Positions 10,893 to 19,728 of a stretch of 64,000 nucleotides of DNA are shown in pieces. Numbering within the stretch: position 1 is the stretch's first letter; each line of letters begins with the position of its first letter. The stretch lies in the NCBI GenBank assembly GCA_937980205.1, contig CALJKW010000069.1, forward strand, positions 124,001 to 188,000, written 5' to 3'. The notes under the pieces are model-generated. The model did no database searches, was not told the origin of the DNA, and was given only the letters and a program-made list of their open reading frames with translations. This DNA comes from an uncultured Myxococcales bacterium. GTDB taxonomy: Bacteria > Myxococcota > Myxococcia > Myxococcales > Myxococcaceae. A program made the position numbers and the translations under genes.

Positions 10893-11519
10893 GTGCTCGC
10901 CGCGCTCCCGCTCCTGCTGCTCGCCGTCGAGCACCCGATCACTCCGATTCAGGGAGACCTGAGCGCGAGCCTCGGCGTCGGCGATCGCCGCAACCTGCTG
11001 GGCGGGTACCTCTACGTCGGCGGCGCCGCAGGCTGGACCGACAGCGAGAGCCCCTGCTTCTTCTTCGGCGGAGGCGCCGAGCTCGGCTACGCGGCGAGCG
11101 AAGACCCCTACCGCATCTCGCTGGGCGCCCAGCTCCGCGCCGGCATCGCCTGGGCGAAGCAGCGCGGCTTCAACACCGTCGCGATCCCCGACCTCATGGT
11201 CTACGCGCGTGTGACGCCGTTCGGCGCCGGCTACGCGACCCGCTTCACCAACCCGATGGGCATGACGACGACGAGCTCGGTCACGTTCTTCGGCGTGCGC
11301 GCCGGCATCGGCCTGACGGCGCTCTGGGGCGTGCGGATGCTCCTCGACAACTTCCCCTTCGTCGACGCCGAGGGCTTCGCCGGAGAAGCCGCGCGCGTGC
11401 TCACCGCGCTCGTGCTGTTTCCGCTCGCGATCGTGAACCACGCCGAGGTCCTGTTCGAGTACGCGGCGGCCCCCCGCGAGGTGACGGCCGTCGTGTTTCG
11501 CCTGGGGGCTGGCTTCTGA
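10893..11519 (+). CDS. exported hypothetical protein, probable outer-membrane barrel
   Basis: A 208-residue protein. GTG 10893 is chosen because it opens directly into a signal peptide (LAALPLLLLAV), whereas the upstream open frame crosses the putative terminator. The mature part alternates short aromatic and glycine-rich strands (GYLYVGGAAGW, CFFFGGGAELGYAAS, AEVLFEYAAAP) and ends VVFRLGAGF, i.e. a terminal aromatic residue as in outer-membrane barrels. Function unknown. Confidence 0.55.
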   Translation: MLAALPLLLLAVEHPITPIQGDLSASLGVGDRRNLLGGYLYVGGAAGWTDSESPCFFFGGGAELGYAASEDPYRISLGAQLRAGIAWAKQRGFNTVAIPDLMVYARVTPFGAGYATRFTNPMGMTTTSSVTFFGVRAGIGLTALWGVRMLLDNFPFVDAEGFAGEAARVLTALVLFPLAIVNHAEVLFEYAAAPREVTAVVFRLGAGF

Positions 11520-11547
11520 CGGCGCGTTGTGGAAAACGCACGCCCCC

Positions 11548-12594
11548 ATGAGCCCTCAACTCCGCGCCCTGGTGGTCGGCCTCGCCTTTGGTTTCGTGGT
11601 CTCGCTCGCTCCGTCGTGCGGCGGGCCCAAGCCCGCGACCTGTGACTCGACGACGTGTGCCTCCGGTTGCTGTACCGCGACCGGTGAGTGCGTCGGCACT
11701 CCGAGCGTGAGCCAGTGCGGCTCGAACGGCAGCACCTGCCGCGCCTGCTCGAGCGGCCAGACGTGCACGAACGGCACCTGCGTCAGCACGGGCACCGGCG
11801 GCGGCAGCGGCACGGGCGGTGGCAGCGGCACCGGCGGCGGTACGACCGGCACGGGCGGTGGCACCACCGGCACCGGCGGTGGCACGACCGGAACGGGCGG
11901 CGGCACCACGGGCACCGGCGGCGGCACGACCGGCACCGGCGGCGGCTCCAGCGGGACCGGCGGCGGCACGGGCGGCGCGGGCGGCGCGGGCGGCGCGGGC
12001 GGCGGCATGGGCTTCCCGGCGGACGGCGGCGTGGCGCTGACGTTCCCGGCGACGTGCCCGGCGTTCACCGCGTGCGGCGGCGACGTGAACCCGAACAACC
12101 CGACGACGTGGAACATCACCACCGGCTGCATCGACGACGCGGCGTTCGGCATCGTCACCTCGCAGCTCGACACCGTGTGCCAGTCGACCGGCACCACGGT
12201 CACGAACAAGGTCGGCCGCATTCAGGGCTCCGTGGGCTTCACCGCGACGCAGGCCGCGCGCGCTGCGCAGGGCTTCGTGCAGTTCGACACGTCGACCCCG
12301 AACTGCAACCCGCAGGCCTGCGCCGGCATCAACTTCGCGCTGCCGCAGTTCGGCCTCACCGGCAGCTGCGCGCCGAACGGCACCGCGTGTGACTGCGACA
12401 ACCTGCGGCTCGAGCTGGGCCAGACGGGCAACGATCCGTACACCGTCGACGGCGGCGTCCTGACCATCAACACGGTCGCCCGTACGCGCACCTACAACTT
12501 CTGCATCACGGGGAACACACTGACCTACCGCGAGAGCACTCCGGCGATGGGCACGTTCCTGCCCGACCCGGGCGTCATCACGCTGATGCGGTGA
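11548..12594 (+). CDS. lipoprotein with Gly/Thr spacer
   Basis: A 348-residue predicted lipoprotein: signal LRALVVGLAFGFVVSLAPSC with a lipobox Cys at 24. Next comes a small Cys-rich module (about residues 32-78), then ~73 residues of GTGGG-type repeats (11788-12006), and a C-terminal domain of ~195 residues with several Cys (TFPATCPAFTACGG, CQSTGTTVTNKVG). Domain identity unknown. The spacer would hold the C-terminal domain away from the outer membrane. 13 bases upstream of the next lipoprotein gene, so co-transcribed. Confidence 0.65.
   Translation: MSPQLRALVVGLAFGFVVSLAPSCGGPKPATCDSTTCASGCCTATGECVGTPSVSQCGSNGSTCRACSSGQTCTNGTCVSTGTGGGSGTGGGSGTGGGTTGTGGGTTGTGGGTTGTGGGTTGTGGGTTGTGGGSSGTGGGTGGAGGAGGAGGGMGFPADGGVALTFPATCPAFTACGGDVNPNNPTTWNITTGCIDDAAFGIVTSQLDTVCQSTGTTVTNKVGRIQGSVGFTATQAARAAQGFVQFDTSTPNCNPQACAGINFALPQFGLTGSCAPNGTACDCDNLRLELGQTGNDPYTVDGGVLTINTVARTRTYNFCITGNTLTYRESTPAMGTFLPDPGVITLMR
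11788..12006 (+). repeat. in-frame minisatellite encoding GTGGG/TTGTGGG spacer
   Basis: About 73 codons of GGCACSGGCGG-type repeats inside the preceding gene. Units of 18 bases (six residues, mostly TTGTGG) recur with third-position changes only, so the repeat has been kept at protein level while the DNA drifts. Likely length-variable between strains. Confidence 0.8.
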
Positions 12595-12607
12595 TAGCCT
12601 CACGCGC

Positions 12608-15600
12608 GTGAAAGGGGTTCGCCTGGCGGTGGCGGGAGTTCTCGCCGCCGCGTGCAGCACGAAGACCGGCTCCGGCGGCTTCGTGGTCCACGTCGACGTC
12701 GACGCCAACCTCGGAGCGTCGTGCGTCGTCGTCGAGGTCCGCGACTCGAGCGGCGCCGTGCTCGCGAAGACGAGCTCTGCGCGCAGCACGCGCACCCGCT
12801 ACGCGTTCGGCGTCTCGCAGGGCTCGTTGCCCGCGAGCGTCGGTGTCCGCGCGCGCGCGATGAACGGCCCTTCGGGCTGCGCCGAGCCGCTCGCCCCCGT
12901 CGTCGACGCGGCCGAGCAGCAGGTGATGTTCCAGTCCGGCCGCGTGCAGGAGCTCACCTTCACGCTCGGCTGCGCCGGCGCCACCGAGATGTGCGGCGAC
13001 GGCGCCGACAACGACTGCGACGGCATGACCGACTGCGCCGACCCGAGCTGCGCGGGCGCGTCGTGCGGCGCCGGCCGCACCTGCCAGGGCGCCACGTGCG
13101 CGTGCGCTTCGGGCTGCTGCGCGGACACCGACTGCGCCGGCGGCCAGACGTGCCAGGCCGGGGCGTGCGCGTGCCCCGCCGGGCAGAAGCTCTGCGCGGG
13201 CCAGTGCATCTCGAACAGCGCGTGCTGCACCTCGGGCGACTGCGGCGGCGTCGCGGGCCAGCAGTGCGACGGCGGCAGCTGCGCGTGTCCGGCGGGCCAG
13301 AAGGTCTGCGGCACGAGCTGCATCGCGTCGACGACGTGCTGCACCGCGGCCGACTGCACCACGCCCACCGGCCAGCAGTGCACGAACGGCACCTGCATGT
13401 GCCCTGCGGGCCAGAGCGCCTGCAACGGCGCGTGCGCGCCCGGGGGCTGTTGCATGGATCCGGACTGCGGCGCGGGCGGCACGTGCACCAACGGCGCCTG
13501 CTCGTGCGGCGCGGGCTTCAAGCTCTGCAGCGGCCGCTGCATCCCCGACAGCGGCTGCTGCGCGGCGAACGACTGCGGCGCGGCGCAGACCTGCCAGAAC
13601 AACGTCTGCACCTGCCCGGGCGGCACGCGCGTGTGCGGCAACGCGTGCATCCTCCCGACCGAGTGCTGCACCGGCGGCGACTGCACCGTGATGGGCCAGA
13701 CGTGCCAGGCCGGCGCGTGCGTCTGCCCGGCGGGCGAGAAGCCGTGCGGCAACCGCTGCATCTCGAACGCGGCCTGCTGCGCGAGCAGCGAGTGCCTCGC
13801 CGTCACCGGCCAGTTCTGCGACGCCGGCACGTGCGAGTGCACCGCGGGCAGCCGCGTCTGCAACGGCGCGTGCCTGTCGAACCTGGCGTGCTGCACGTCG
13901 GCCGAGTGCACCGCGGTGAGCGGGCAGATCTGCAACCTGGGCTCGTGCCAGTGCCCGGCCGGCGAGAAGCCGTGCGGCTCGACGTGCATCCCGAACGCCG
14001 CGTGCTGCATGAGCTCGGAGTGCTCGGCCACCGTGATGGGCCAGTTCTGCGACGCCGGCGCCTGCCAGTGCCCGCCGGGCGAGAAGCAGTGCGGCTCGAC
14101 GTGCATCCCGAACGCGGCGTGCTGCATGAGCTCGGAGTGCTCGGCCACCGTGATGGGCCAGTTCTGCGACGCCGGCGCCTGCCAGTGCCCGCCGGGAGAG
14201 AAGCAGTGTGGCTCGACCTGCATCCCCAGCGCGTCGTGCTGCAACGCGGCCGACTGCATGGGCGTCAGCGGCCAGTTCTGCGACGCGGGCACCTGCGCCT
14301 GCCCGCCGGGAGAGAAGCAGTGCGGCTCGACCTGCATCCCGAACGCCGCGTGCTGCACCACGCCCGAGTGCTCGGCGCTGAGCGGCTCGTTCTGCGACGG
14401 CGGCGCCTGCACCTGCCCGAGCGGCGAGAAGGTCTGCGGCGACGCGTGCATCTCGAATACCGCGTGCTGCGTGAACGCCGACTGCACGACGCCGAGCAGC
14501 TCGCTCTGCGACGGAGGCGTCTGCGGCTGCGGCGCCGGCACGAAGCTGTGCGGCACGGCGTGCATCTCGACGGCGTCGTGCTGCCTCTCGTCCGAGTGCA
14601 TGGCGGTGAGCGGCCAGTTCTGCGACGCCGGCACCTGCGCCTGCCCGCCGGGCGAGCGCGCGTGCGGCGCGACCAACAACTGCATCACCGCTGCCCAGTG
14701 CTGCGTGCAGCCGGACTGCCCGCCCCCGCCCACCTGCAAGCGCAACCCGACGAGCTGCAACGCGAGCAACGCGTGCACGTACGCCAACGATCCCGACGGC
14801 ACGTCGTGCGGCAACGGCCGCGAGTGCCAGGGCGGCACGTGCACCGACATCTTCCCGTACACCCCGAGCAACTTCTCGCCCACCGGGGTCGGCGCTCCGA
14901 CCGCTCCCATCGTCTTCAACCTGACCACGTGCACGGCCGTGCTCGTCCACACCTACAACTCGGCGACGCACACGTTCACCGGCTGGTGCGGTCAGCCGCA
15001 GCCCGCCGCGCACGTGCAGAGCCAGCCCGGCGGGCCCGACGTCGTCGTGCTGCCGATGGCGGGGCTGACGCTCGCCACCGGTCACACGCTCGTCATCACC
15101 GGAGACCGCGGCGTCATCCTCGCGGTGTACGGCGACGCCACCGTCGACGGCACCATCGATGCCTCGGCCGCGCTCGAGGTCGCCGGGCCGGGCGGCAACG
15201 ACGTCACGGTGTGCGGCATGCCGAACACCGGCAGCAACGGCCGCGACGGCACGGGCAGCAACGACAACGGCGCGGGCGCGGGCGGAGCCGGCCACCGCAC
15301 CGCTGGCACCGCCGGTGGAGACGGCCTCGCCGGCGGCACACCCGGCGGGCCAGGCTCGGCGACCTCCGAGGGCGCCGACCTCGTCCCGCTCTCCGGCGGC
15401 TGCCGCGGCGGCGCCGGAGGCAACGCGACCTCGACGAACGGAGGCCTCGGCGGGTCGGGCGGCGGCGCGGTGCAGCTCTCCGCGGCCGGCACGTTGAGCA
15501 TCGGCGGGGTGATCCACGTGGCGGGGGGCGGCGGGCGCGGCGGCCAGACGCGCTCGGGCGGCGGCGGCGGCGGCAGCGGCGGCGGCATTCTCCTCGAGGC

Positions 15601-15964
15601 CGACGCCCTGACGCTGCTGGGCACGGCGCGCATCACCGCGAACGGCGGCGGAGGCGGCGAGGGCGGCGCGAGCGGCAACGGCACGGGCGAGAACGGCTCC
15701 AACGGCAGCCCCACCACGACGACCGCGGCTGCGGGCGGCGACAGCAACACCGGCTCGGGCGGCGACGGCGCCACCGGCGGGACGCAGGCCGCGCCCGGCA
15801 CCGCGTCGAACGGCCAGAGCGGCAACGGCGGAGGTGGCGGCGGCGGCGGCGCCTCGGGTCGCATCCGCCTCAACGCGAGCACCGGCTGCACCATCAGCAA
15901 CATGAGCGTCTTCAGCCCGAACGCGAGCGGCAACGGCGCGACGAACGGCTGCCCGGCCCCGTAG
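12608..15964 (+). CDS. large Cys-rich repeat lipoprotein
   Basis: An 1118-residue surface lipoprotein starting at GTG 12608 (signal VRLAVAGVLAAAC, lipobox Cys about 16). Residues ~120-155 carry a MopE-like acidic motif (CGDGADNDCDGMTDCADPSC). Residues ~155-720 hold about 16 tandem modules of ~38-39 residues patterned CPxGxKxCGxxCI..xxCCxxxxC. The last third (about 760-1118) is a Gly/Asn/Ser-rich domain, probably a beta-helix or glycine-rich sheet (for example GGGGGGGGASGRIRLNAS). All Cys are expected to be in disulphides outside the cell. An adhesin or matrix role is plausible, but no direct evidence is present. Confidence 0.75.
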   Translation: MKGVRLAVAGVLAAACSTKTGSGGFVVHVDVDANLGASCVVVEVRDSSGAVLAKTSSARSTRTRYAFGVSQGSLPASVGVRARAMNGPSGCAEPLAPVVDAAEQQVMFQSGRVQELTFTLGCAGATEMCGDGADNDCDGMTDCADPSCAGASCGAGRTCQGATCACASGCCADTDCAGGQTCQAGACACPAGQKLCAGQCISNSACCTSGDCGGVAGQQCDGGSCACPAGQKVCGTSCIASTTCCTAADCTTPTGQQCTNGTCMCPAGQSACNGACAPGGCCMDPDCGAGGTCTNGACSCGAGFKLCSGRCIPDSGCCAANDCGAAQTCQNNVCTCPGGTRVCGNACILPTECCTGGDCTVMGQTCQAGACVCPAGEKPCGNRCISNAACCASSECLAVTGQFCDAGTCECTAGSRVCNGACLSNLACCTSAECTAVSGQICNLGSCQCPAGEKPCGSTCIPNAACCMSSECSATVMGQFCDAGACQCPPGEKQCGSTCIPNAACCMSSECSATVMGQFCDAGACQCPPGEKQCGSTCIPSASCCNAADCMGVSGQFCDAGTCACPPGEKQCGSTCIPNAACCTTPECSALSGSFCDGGACTCPSGEKVCGDACISNTACCVNADCTTPSSSLCDGGVCGCGAGTKLCGTACISTASCCLSSECMAVSGQFCDAGTCACPPGERACGATNNCITAAQCCVQPDCPPPPTCKRNPTSCNASNACTYANDPDGTSCGNGRECQGGTCTDIFPYTPSNFSPTGVGAPTAPIVFNLTTCTAVLVHTYNSATHTFTGWCGQPQPAAHVQSQPGGPDVVVLPMAGLTLATGHTLVITGDRGVILAVYGDATVDGTIDASAALEVAGPGGNDVTVCGMPNTGSNGRDGTGSNDNGAGAGGAGHRTAGTAGGDGLAGGTPGGPGSATSEGADLVPLSGGCRGGAGGNATSTNGGLGGSGGGAVQLSAAGTLSIGGVIHVAGGGGRGGQTRSGGGGGGSGGGILLEADALTLLGTARITANGGGGGEGGASGNGTGENGSNGSPTTTTAAAGGDSNTGSGGDGATGGTQAAPGTASNGQSGNGGGGGGGGASGRIRLNASTGCTISNMSVFSPNASGNGATNGCPAP
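13974..14207 (+). repeat. recent 117-bp tandem duplication inside the Cys-rich gene
   Basis: Units 13974-14090 and 14091-14207 are each 117 bp (39 codons) and differ at only two bases, both silent. Neighbouring modules are far more diverged, so this duplication is recent. Confidence 0.9.
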
Positions 15965-15990
15965 CGGAAGGCGGGCGCTTCGCGATACAT

Positions 15991-16006
15991 GCCACGCTTT
16001 CGTGGC
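15991..16006 (+). promoter_or_regulatory. hairpin covering the helicase start codon
   Basis: GCCACG (15991-15996), CTTT loop, CGTGGC (16001-16006). The 3' arm contains the GTG start at 16002. No clear Shine-Dalgarno is seen upstream. May limit translation initiation. Confidence 0.4.
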
Positions 16007-18239
16007 AGTCGATCTCCTCTCAGACCTGAACGAGCCCCAGCGCGACGCCGTGCTTCACGGCGAAGGGCCGATGCTCGTGCTCTCGGGCGCCGGGTCGGGC
16101 AAGACGCGCGTCATCACGCGCCGCATCGCGCACCTCATCCTCGAGCGGAAGCTCGAGCCGTGGCGCGTGCTCGCCGTGACGTTCACGAACAAGGCCGCGC
16201 GCGAGATGAAGGAGCGCCTGACCCAGCTGCTCGGAGACGCCGCGCGGCAGTGCACGATCTCCACCTTCCACTCGGCGAGCGCGATTCTGCTGCGGCGCGA
16301 GGCCGAGAACGCGGGCATGTCGAAGAGCTTCGTCATCTACGACGACGACGATCAGCTCAAGCTGGTGAAGCGCATCGCGAACAAGCTCGGCGTCGAGATG
16401 AACGCGCGCGACATCCTCGGCCGCATCGACGCGGAGAAGAACGCCGGGCGCCTGCCCGAGCAGATGGTCACCGGCAACGACCCGCGCGCCGAGATCGTCA
16501 AGCGCGTGTACTCCGACTACCAGCACGGGCTGCGCACGTCCGACGCCGTCGACTTCGGCGACCTGTTGCTGCTGCTCGTCGACCTCTTGCGGAAGAACCC
16601 GGAGATTCGGGTCAAGTACCAGCGCCGCTTCACGCACGTGCTGGTCGACGAGTTTCAGGACACGAACCCGGTGCAGTACCAGCTCTTGCGGCTGCTCGCT
16701 CCGCCGGGCTCGAACCTCGTGGTGGTCGGTGACGACGACCAGAGCATCTACCGGTGGCGCGGCGCCGAGGTCGACAACATCCTCGGCTTCCCGAAGGACT
16801 ACGAGGGCGCGAAGGTCGTCAAGCTCGAGCAGAACTACCGCTCGGACCAGAACATCCTCGAGGCCGCGTACGCGGTCATCTCGAAGAACCGCCGCCGCCT
16901 CGACAAGAAGCTGTGGAGCTCGCGGCCGAAGGGCGAGGCGCTGCAGCTGCTCATCCACCGCGACGAGCGCGCCGAGGCGCAGGAGGTCGCGCGCCGCCTC
17001 AACAAGCTGCGCAACGACGGCATCTGCGACTACGGCAACATGGCCGTCTTCTACCGGACGAACGCGCAGAGCCGCGTGCTCGAAGAGGCGCTGCGCCTCT
17101 CGCGCGTGCCGTACACGCTCGTGTCGGGACGGAGCTTCTACGACCGCTCCGAGATCCGCGACGCGTCCGCGTACCTGCGGCTGATGGTGAACCCGAAGTC
17201 CGACGCCGATCTGACGCGCGTCATCAACACCCCGGCGCGCGGCATCGGGGACACCACCGTCGACAAGCTCATCGAGCACGCCACGGCGATCGGCCGCTCG
17301 CTGTACGAGGTGATCGAGTGGCCCGAGCGCGTCGCCGGGCTCAACTCCGGGGCGGTGAAGCGGCTCATCGCCTTCCGCGAGCTCGTCGACAAGCTGGTGA
17401 CGTTCGGCAAGACGGCGGCGACGGCGACCGACGCGGCGAAGTTCATGCTCGAGCAGAGCGGCCTCATCGCCGCGCTGAAGGCCGAGGGCACGGAAGAGGC
17501 GATGACCCGCGCCGAGAACCTGCTCGAGCTCTTGACCGCGACGCGCGAGTTCGATCGCCAGCGCGCGGAAGAGCCCGCCCCGCCGGCTGCTCCTCCCGAG
17601 GGAGAGGCCCTCGCCGGCGTCGCTCCGCCGCTGCAGGCGTTCCTCGAGCAGATCTCGCTCGTCGGCGAGGCGGATCAGGAGGTCGAGGAGGGCCGCGTCT
17701 CGCTGATGACGCTGCACGCCGCGAAGGGCCTCGAGTTCGACGCCGTCTTCATCACCGGCATGGAAGAGGAGATCTTCCCGAACCGCCGCGCGACCGGCGT
17801 CGACGCGTCGGAAGAGGACATGGCCGAGGAGCGACGCCTCTGCTACGTCGGCTTCACGCGCGCGCGCCGCCGGCTGTACATCTCGCTGGCGCAGCAGCGC
17901 ACGCTGTACGGCGAGCTCAAGCGCAACGCTCCGTCGCGGTTCTTGTCCGAGGTGCCGCGCGAGCTGTTCGACTTCCCGCAGGACATGCCGGTGGCGCCGC
18001 CGCCGCCGAAGCCGCGCAAGTGGGGCTACAGCTCGGAGGACGGCCCGCGCGTCGACCGCACCTACGATCAGTCGACCGAGTTCGGCGGAGATCCCGTCGG
18101 CATGCGCGTGATGCACTCGAGCTGGGGCCGCGGCGTGATCGAGTCCACCCGGGGGCAGGGCCCGAACGCCGTCGTCACCGTGAGGTTCGACAGCGGCGAG
18201 CGCAAGACGATCGTCGCGCGCTACCTCACTCAGCTATAA
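16002..18239 (+). CDS. pcrA: UvrD/PcrA-type DNA helicase
   Basis: A 745-residue superfamily 1A 3'-5' helicase for nucleotide-excision and recombination repair. The Walker A is GAGSGKT, followed by VTFTNKAAREMKERL (motif Ia), DEFQDTN (motif II), GDDDQSIYRWRGA (motif III), NYRSDQNIL (motif IV), LMTLHAAKGLEFD (motif V) and GFTRARRRLYI (motif VI). The last ~60 residues form a Tudor-like tail (VMHSSWGRGVIES ... VTVRFDSGERKTI), as in PcrA. The GTG start opens directly into the Q-motif region (LNEPQRDAV). Downstream neighbour is an FHA protein, 12 bases away. Confidence 0.93.
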   Translation: MAVDLLSDLNEPQRDAVLHGEGPMLVLSGAGSGKTRVITRRIAHLILERKLEPWRVLAVTFTNKAAREMKERLTQLLGDAARQCTISTFHSASAILLRREAENAGMSKSFVIYDDDDQLKLVKRIANKLGVEMNARDILGRIDAEKNAGRLPEQMVTGNDPRAEIVKRVYSDYQHGLRTSDAVDFGDLLLLLVDLLRKNPEIRVKYQRRFTHVLVDEFQDTNPVQYQLLRLLAPPGSNLVVVGDDDQSIYRWRGAEVDNILGFPKDYEGAKVVKLEQNYRSDQNILEAAYAVISKNRRRLDKKLWSSRPKGEALQLLIHRDERAEAQEVARRLNKLRNDGICDYGNMAVFYRTNAQSRVLEEALRLSRVPYTLVSGRSFYDRSEIRDASAYLRLMVNPKSDADLTRVINTPARGIGDTTVDKLIEHATAIGRSLYEVIEWPERVAGLNSGAVKRLIAFRELVDKLVTFGKTAATATDAAKFMLEQSGLIAALKAEGTEEAMTRAENLLELLTATREFDRQRAEEPAPPAAPPEGEALAGVAPPLQAFLEQISLVGEADQEVEEGRVSLMTLHAAKGLEFDAVFITGMEEEIFPNRRATGVDASEEDMAEERRLCYVGFTRARRRLYISLAQQRTLYGELKRNAPSRFLSEVPRELFDFPQDMPVAPPPPKPRKWGYSSEDGPRVDRTYDQSTEFGGDPVGMRVMHSSWGRGVIESTRGQGPNAVVTVRFDSGERKTIVARYLTQL

Positions 18240-18251
18240 ACGCAGACGTAC

Positions 18252-18752
18252 ATGCGCAGCTGGCTCATCTCGGCGTTGGCGCTCAAGACCCAGCAGGGCG
18301 GCGAAGAAGCGCTCAAGCGCCTCTGCCCGTTCGACTGGCTCGTCTGGGAGCCCGGCCAGTGGCGCCCGTCGCGCGCGAACATCGAGACGATGATGGGCCT
18401 GCCGCAGATGACCGCCGGCAGCATCGCCGCCGAGCCGAAAGAGGGCGAGTCGCTCGTCATCGCCCTCGAGCCGCGCCGCGACAAGAAGGACGTCACGCTC
18501 GGCCGCTCGGGCTGCGACCTCGTGATCGACGACCGCACGCTGTCGTCGCATCACCTCTCGTTCAACTTCGACGACCACCACTGGTGGGTCTACGACGTCG
18601 GCTCGCGCAACGGCTCGCTCATCGACGGGCGGAAGCTGACGAAAGACCCCGTGCGCCTCAGCGCCGGCGCGCGCATTCAGGCGGCGCAGGTGACGCTCAC
18701 GTACTACACGCTCGAGACGATGTACGCGCGGCTCAAGGCGCGGCGGTCTTGA
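18252..18752 (+). CDS. FHA-domain protein
   Basis: A 166-residue soluble protein. Residues ~1-75 are of unknown fold; residues ~78-155 form a forkhead-associated domain (VTLGRSGCDLVIDD, LSSHHLSFNFD, DVGSRNGSLIDG), which binds phosphothreonine. A phospho-reader for one of the Ser/Thr kinases encoded nearby is a reasonable inference. The 3' end overlaps the convergent propeller gene by 20 bp. Confidence 0.85.
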   Translation: MRSWLISALALKTQQGGEEALKRLCPFDWLVWEPGQWRPSRANIETMMGLPQMTAGSIAAEPKEGESLVIALEPRRDKKDVTLGRSGCDLVIDDRTLSSHHLSFNFDDHHWWVYDVGSRNGSLIDGRKLTKDPVRLSAGARIQAAQVTLTYYTLETMYARLKARRS

Positions 18753-19722
18753 GCTTGTAGCCGAGCACGCGGCCGTCGCGCGGAGCCAGCATCACCACGC
18801 CGTCCTTCACCACCGCGCCGCCGCGCAGTTGGTGATCCACGCAGATCGTCTGCGGGGTGCCGAGCACGGCCGCGCAGCCCTCGCGCCCCTGCAGGACGGC
18901 AACTCCGCCTCGCACCGGAGCCGCCAGCGGAGCGGGCAGGGTGAACCGCTGCTTCTCCGTGCCGTCGACGGTGGCGAGCTCGACGACGTCGCCGCGCTGC
19001 AGCCCGACGCTCACGCGGTCGCCGGCGATGGCGAGCGTGTCGGGGGCGAAGGCGCCGAGCGTGACGCCCCAGCGCAGCGCTCCCGATTGCAGATCGAAGG
19101 CGGCCAGATCGCCGGCGGCGCGCGCGGCGACGACGAGCTCGTCGCTGCCGGCGAGGCCGACCGCCGGCTTCTCGTCGGCCCACAGGCGGTCTCCGGTGCC
19201 GGCTTGAAAGGCGGCGATGCCCCGGTCGCCGGAGACGATGACCGCCTCGCCCGCGGCGGCGAGGCGCGTGCCAGCGTCGGCGCGGGTCCACAGGTGGGTC
19301 CCCGTCTCGTCCACCGCCTCGACCGTGCCGTCGGGCGAGGCGATGAAGCCGTGAAGGCCGTCGCTGACGAGCGCGGCGCCGGGGACGCGCCGGCCGGGCA
19401 GCTTCCACCGGGGCTTGCCGGTCTTGACGTCGACGGCGCTCCACTCTCCGTTGTCGCAGGCGACCCACAAGGTGCCGCCGATGACGGCGGGGCGGTGGCG
19501 AACCGGCCGGCAGACCTCGGCCTTCCAGGTGAGCTCACCGTCGGTCGCGAAGCAGGCGGCGGCGCCGGTGTCGGTGATGGCGACGGCGCACAGGGGCGTC
19601 TCGGTGAGCCCGACGAACGACGGGGCGGCCGCGGCGCGCTCGAAGACCCGCTCGGCGCTGCCTCGGCACGCTACAGCCAGCAACAAGGCCGCGAGCGATA
19701 GGTTTGCGCCGACGCGCGTCAC
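18733..19722 (-). CDS. PQQ-like beta-propeller lipoprotein
   Basis: A 329-residue protein. GTG 19722 starts a signal peptide with lipobox (LSLAALLLAVAC), so outer- or inner-membrane anchored. Repeated blades read DVKTGKPRWKLPG, DETGTHLWTR, FQAGTGDRLWAD and FDLQSGALRWGV, the PQQ_2 (BamB-like) pattern. BamB itself is unlikely without a neighbouring assembly gene. The open frame continues upstream but only as antisense of adenosine deaminase. Only six bases separate the two divergent start codons. Confidence 0.75.
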   Translation of the reverse strand: MTRVGANLSLAALLLAVACRGSAERVFERAAAAPSFVGLTETPLCAVAITDTGAAACFATDGELTWKAEVCRPVRHRPAVIGGTLWVACDNGEWSAVDVKTGKPRWKLPGRRVPGAALVSDGLHGFIASPDGTVEAVDETGTHLWTRADAGTRLAAAGEAVIVSGDRGIAAFQAGTGDRLWADEKPAVGLAGSDELVVAARAAGDLAAFDLQSGALRWGVTLGAFAPDTLAIAGDRVSVGLQRGDVVELATVDGTEKQRFTLPAPLAAPVRGGVAVLQGREGCAAVLGTPQTICVDHQLRGGAVVKDGVVMLAPRDGRVLGYKLKTAAP

Positions 19723-19728
19723 GTCGCA

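Noticed and set aside
13100..14700. Regular repeats resembling a CRISPR array
   Set aside because: Units encode Cys modules in frame, with no unrelated spacers and no cas genes.
12578..15517. 979-codon antisense ORF
   Set aside because: Ala/Arg-rich shadow with no start signal or domain.
12652..16029. 1125-codon plus-frame ORF overlapping the Cys-rich gene
   Set aside because: Almost all Arg/Gly/Ala/His, a frame-shifted reading of the Cys repeats; the 12608 frame has signal peptide and disulphide pattern.
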